33,123 bases of DNA from JAFAXD01 sp035472475 (GTDB taxonomy: Bacteria > Pseudomonadota > Alphaproteobacteria > Rhizobiales > Xanthobacteraceae), in the NCBI GenBank assembly GCA_035472475.1, contig DATIPA010000028.1, positions 1-33,123 on the forward strand, in the 5' to 3' direction. The translations under genes were made by a program, and so were the position numbers. Under the pieces are notes generated by a model. The model was not told the origin of the DNA, ran no database searches, and saw nothing but the letters and a program-made list of their open reading frames with translations. Each line of letters starts with the position of its first letter. The first letter of the stretch is position 1. Positions 31,788 through 33,123 of the stretch are shown one piece after another.

Positions 31788-31936
31788 CGGCTCGTGCTCC
31801 ACGCCAGGTCGCGGTCGCAACGCGTCATGGATGTTACACGAATGTCGACCGTCGGGACGGGCGCAATTGCGCCGATGCACGAGAAATTGAGCGCCTATTA
31901 CCGGTGCCCGGCCAAGTCGCAACCGATCGTGTTTGG

Positions 31937-32593
31937 CTATTGCGAGCCGGAAGTTCGCACGCCGTCAAAAATGGTGGGGCGCCTGTAGACCGGAACGCGG
32001 CGACCGTCCGGAAGTTCTTCTTCGTCGACCTGCACCATCCCTGTCGGCTGGTCGCCCTGCGAGGCGGCCTTGGCGGAATTGCGGGTATTCGCCGGAGTCC
32101 GTGCGCCAGGATTTGATGTCTCGGCGCCGGTTGGGTTGGCGCCTTTCGTGTTCGACGCCTTGCCGTTCGTCGCTTTGGTTTCGCCGGCCTTGGTATCGGG
32201 CGACTTCGCGGTCGCGGATTTCTCGCCCGGCGCCGGTGCGTCCGCGGGCCTTGCGCGCGGCATCGGTTGTTCAGTCGCCTTGCTCGCGCCGGCGGGCGTG
32301 CCGTCAAGGTCAAGCGGCGCGACCGGAACAGATGGAGATACGGTCTGCGTCGCCGTGTTGGCCGATGCCGCCTCGACGGACATCACCTGCAGGTCGGGGG
32401 ACGCCGATTGCGTCGCTGGCGCTAGCTTCGCCGCAAGATCAGTCACGTGCTTCCAGGGTCCGACGACGACCAGCACGCAGCCCATCCCGGCGCCGAAAGC
32501 GGCTGCCATCGGCCACCACCGGCGTTTGCGCGGCGCCAAGACATACGGCGACACGCGGACCGGACCATCGAATGAAGGAAATAGACGCCCCAT
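31937..32593 (-). CDS. hypothetical Pro/Ala-rich single-pass membrane protein
   Basis: A 218-residue protein with a short N-terminal basic cytoplasmic part (MGRLFPSFDGPVRVSPYVL, then RKRRWW), one transmembrane helix at about 28-46, and a low-complexity Ala/Pro/Thr/Lys-rich periplasmic region up to about residue 180. It ends in a compact acidic-aromatic tail (MVQVDEEELPDGRRVPVYRRPTIF, about 185-208) that looks more conserved. I do not recognise a family; the architecture resembles envelope-spanning linker proteins. ATG 32593 is chosen because it yields a sensible signal anchor; the open frame extending to 33109 runs antisense through the neighbouring gene. Confidence 0.6.
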   Translation of the reverse strand: MGRLFPSFDGPVRVSPYVLAPRKRRWWPMAAAFGAGMGCVLVVVGPWKHVTDLAAKLAPATQSASPDLQVMSVEAASANTATQTVSPSVPVAPLDLDGTPAGASKATEQPMPRARPADAPAPGEKSATAKSPDTKAGETKATNGKASNTKGANPTGAETSNPGARTPANTRNSAKAASQGDQPTGMVQVDEEELPDGRRVPVYRRPTIFDGVRTSGSQ

Positions 32594-32705
32594 GAATGCC
32601 TGCTCGCTATGCACGGAGAATCTGGAAATCCTTCGTGTCGGAAAGGTGAGGAGACTTTGTCGGGAACATGCTCTTTTGGGACGCGCAAAAGGGCCGGAGT
32701 TGTGG

Positions 32706-32723
32706 CGAAAACCGCGGTTTGCG
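32706..32723. promoter_or_regulatory. palindromic operator-like site between divergent genes
   Basis: CGAAAACCGCGGTTTGCG contains a perfect 12-bp palindrome AAACCGCGGTTT (32709-32720) and, with one mismatch, an 18-bp dyad. It lies in the 192-nt gap between the divergent hypothetical and binding-protein genes, 62 bp before the latter's start. It could bind a dimeric regulator. Confidence 0.3.
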
Positions 32724-32785
32724 GTACCGTAGGGGATTGCCTTGGGGCCGGATGCGGCAACCTTGGGCTGCGGCGGAGACATGCA

Positions 32786-33123
32786 ATGCGCAAGCGCTTT
32801 CTGCTGACCTGTGGCGTTCTGTGCCTGGGCATCGCGGCGGCCCACGCCGAGGATACGGTGCGCGCCGCCGAGGTCCGCTCGATCGGGTCGGGTGCAACCC
32901 TGACGGCGATCGACCGCGGCTACTTCAAGGACCAGGGCATCAAGGTCGAGCTCGACGCGATTGACTCTTCCGCGAACGCCATCGCGCTGCTCGCGCAGGG
33001 CCGTTACCAGGTGATCGAGGGCGGCCTTTCGGCCGGCTTCTTCAACGGCCTTGAGAAGGATCTTCCGATCATCGCGGTAGCGGATCGGGCGTCTTCGCCG
33101 CTCGGCCACAATCTGATGATCCG
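32786..33123 (+). CDS. ABC transporter substrate-binding protein, NMT1/SsuA-like (N-terminal part, cut by right edge)
   Basis: An open frame of 112 codons runs off the right edge. It begins with a signal peptide (MRKRFLLTCGVLCLGIAAAHA, residues 1-21, then EDTVRAAEV). The mature part, with DRGYFKDQGIKVELDAI and SSANAIALLAQGRYQVIEGGLSAGFFNGLEK, is the classical start of NMT1/THI5-like or SsuA/TauA-type binding proteins, where a residue-rich loop binds sulfonates, nitrate, pyrimidine precursors or aromatic acids. GGAG lies about 9 nt before ATG 32786; an ATG at 32781 is in another frame that stops quickly. It is divergent from the hypothetical gene. The rest of its transporter would lie beyond the window. 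Confidence 0.85.
   Translation, partial: MRKRFLLTCGVLCLGIAAAHAEDTVRAAEVRSIGSGATLTAIDRGYFKDQGIKVELDAIDSSANAIALLAQGRYQVIEGGLSAGFFNGLEKDLPIIAVADRASSPLGHNLMI

Overview
The window is GC-rich, densely coded DNA with alphaproteobacterial character. The gene families, many ATGA/TGATG translational couplings, Tat-exported substrate-binding proteins, several LIV-type ABC transporters and palindromic intergenic repeats all suggest a member of the Hyphomicrobiales (Bradyrhizobium/Rhodopseudomonas/Xanthobacteraceae-like). This assignment is inferred from style and families, not from a marker gene. No tRNA, rRNA, integrase, transposase or CRISPR array was seen. It reads as a catabolic and transport region of a soil or water chromosome.

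Layout. (1) 1-686: the C-terminal end of an ABC exporter ATPase, cut by the left edge. (2) 864-7860, plus strand: a homogentisate (tyrosine/phenylacetate) degradation run made of a glutathione transferase, an AhpD/CMD-fold protein, an alpha/beta hydrolase, homogentisate 1,2-dioxygenase (hmgA), a short-chain dehydrogenase, fumarylacetoacetase (fahA) and a group D flavin monooxygenase. A classical zeta-class maleylacetoacetate isomerase is absent. (3) 7993-17438, minus strand, convergent with the previous run: a molybdenum hydroxylase (Mo subunit with Tat signal, 2Fe-2S subunit, tri-haem cytochrome c), followed by a complete LIV-type ABC transporter (Tat-type binding protein, LivG, LivF, LivH, LivM). 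(4) 17765-22873: a kinase-fold phosphotransferase with a large low-complexity insertion, a secreted multidomain haem/beta-propeller protein, a 65-residue conserved-looking small protein and a secreted six-blade kelch protein. (5) 22900-27789, minus strand: a second complete LIV-type transporter in the order binding protein, LivH, LivM, LivG, LivF. (6) 28105-31133, plus strand: a DUF5996 protein, a cytochrome P450 and a sulfotransferase-like protein. (7) 31179-33123: a DoxX-like membrane protein, a Pro/Ala-rich single-pass membrane protein and the start of an NMT1/SsuA-type binding protein cut by the right edge.

How it may work together (inference). The minus-strand cluster looks like an 'oxidise outside, then import' module: a periplasmic Mo hydroxylase passes electrons to a membrane-anchored tri-haem cytochrome c, and the adjacent LIV transporter takes up an aromatic or heterocyclic compound. 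The convergent plus-strand run would open the ring through homogentisate. In both LIV transporters the LivG signature motif is degenerate and the LivF H-loop is Gln. Both changes fall in the same composite ATP site, which predicts asymmetric ATPases. Both LIV operons also carry a palindromic repeat directly after the binding-protein gene.
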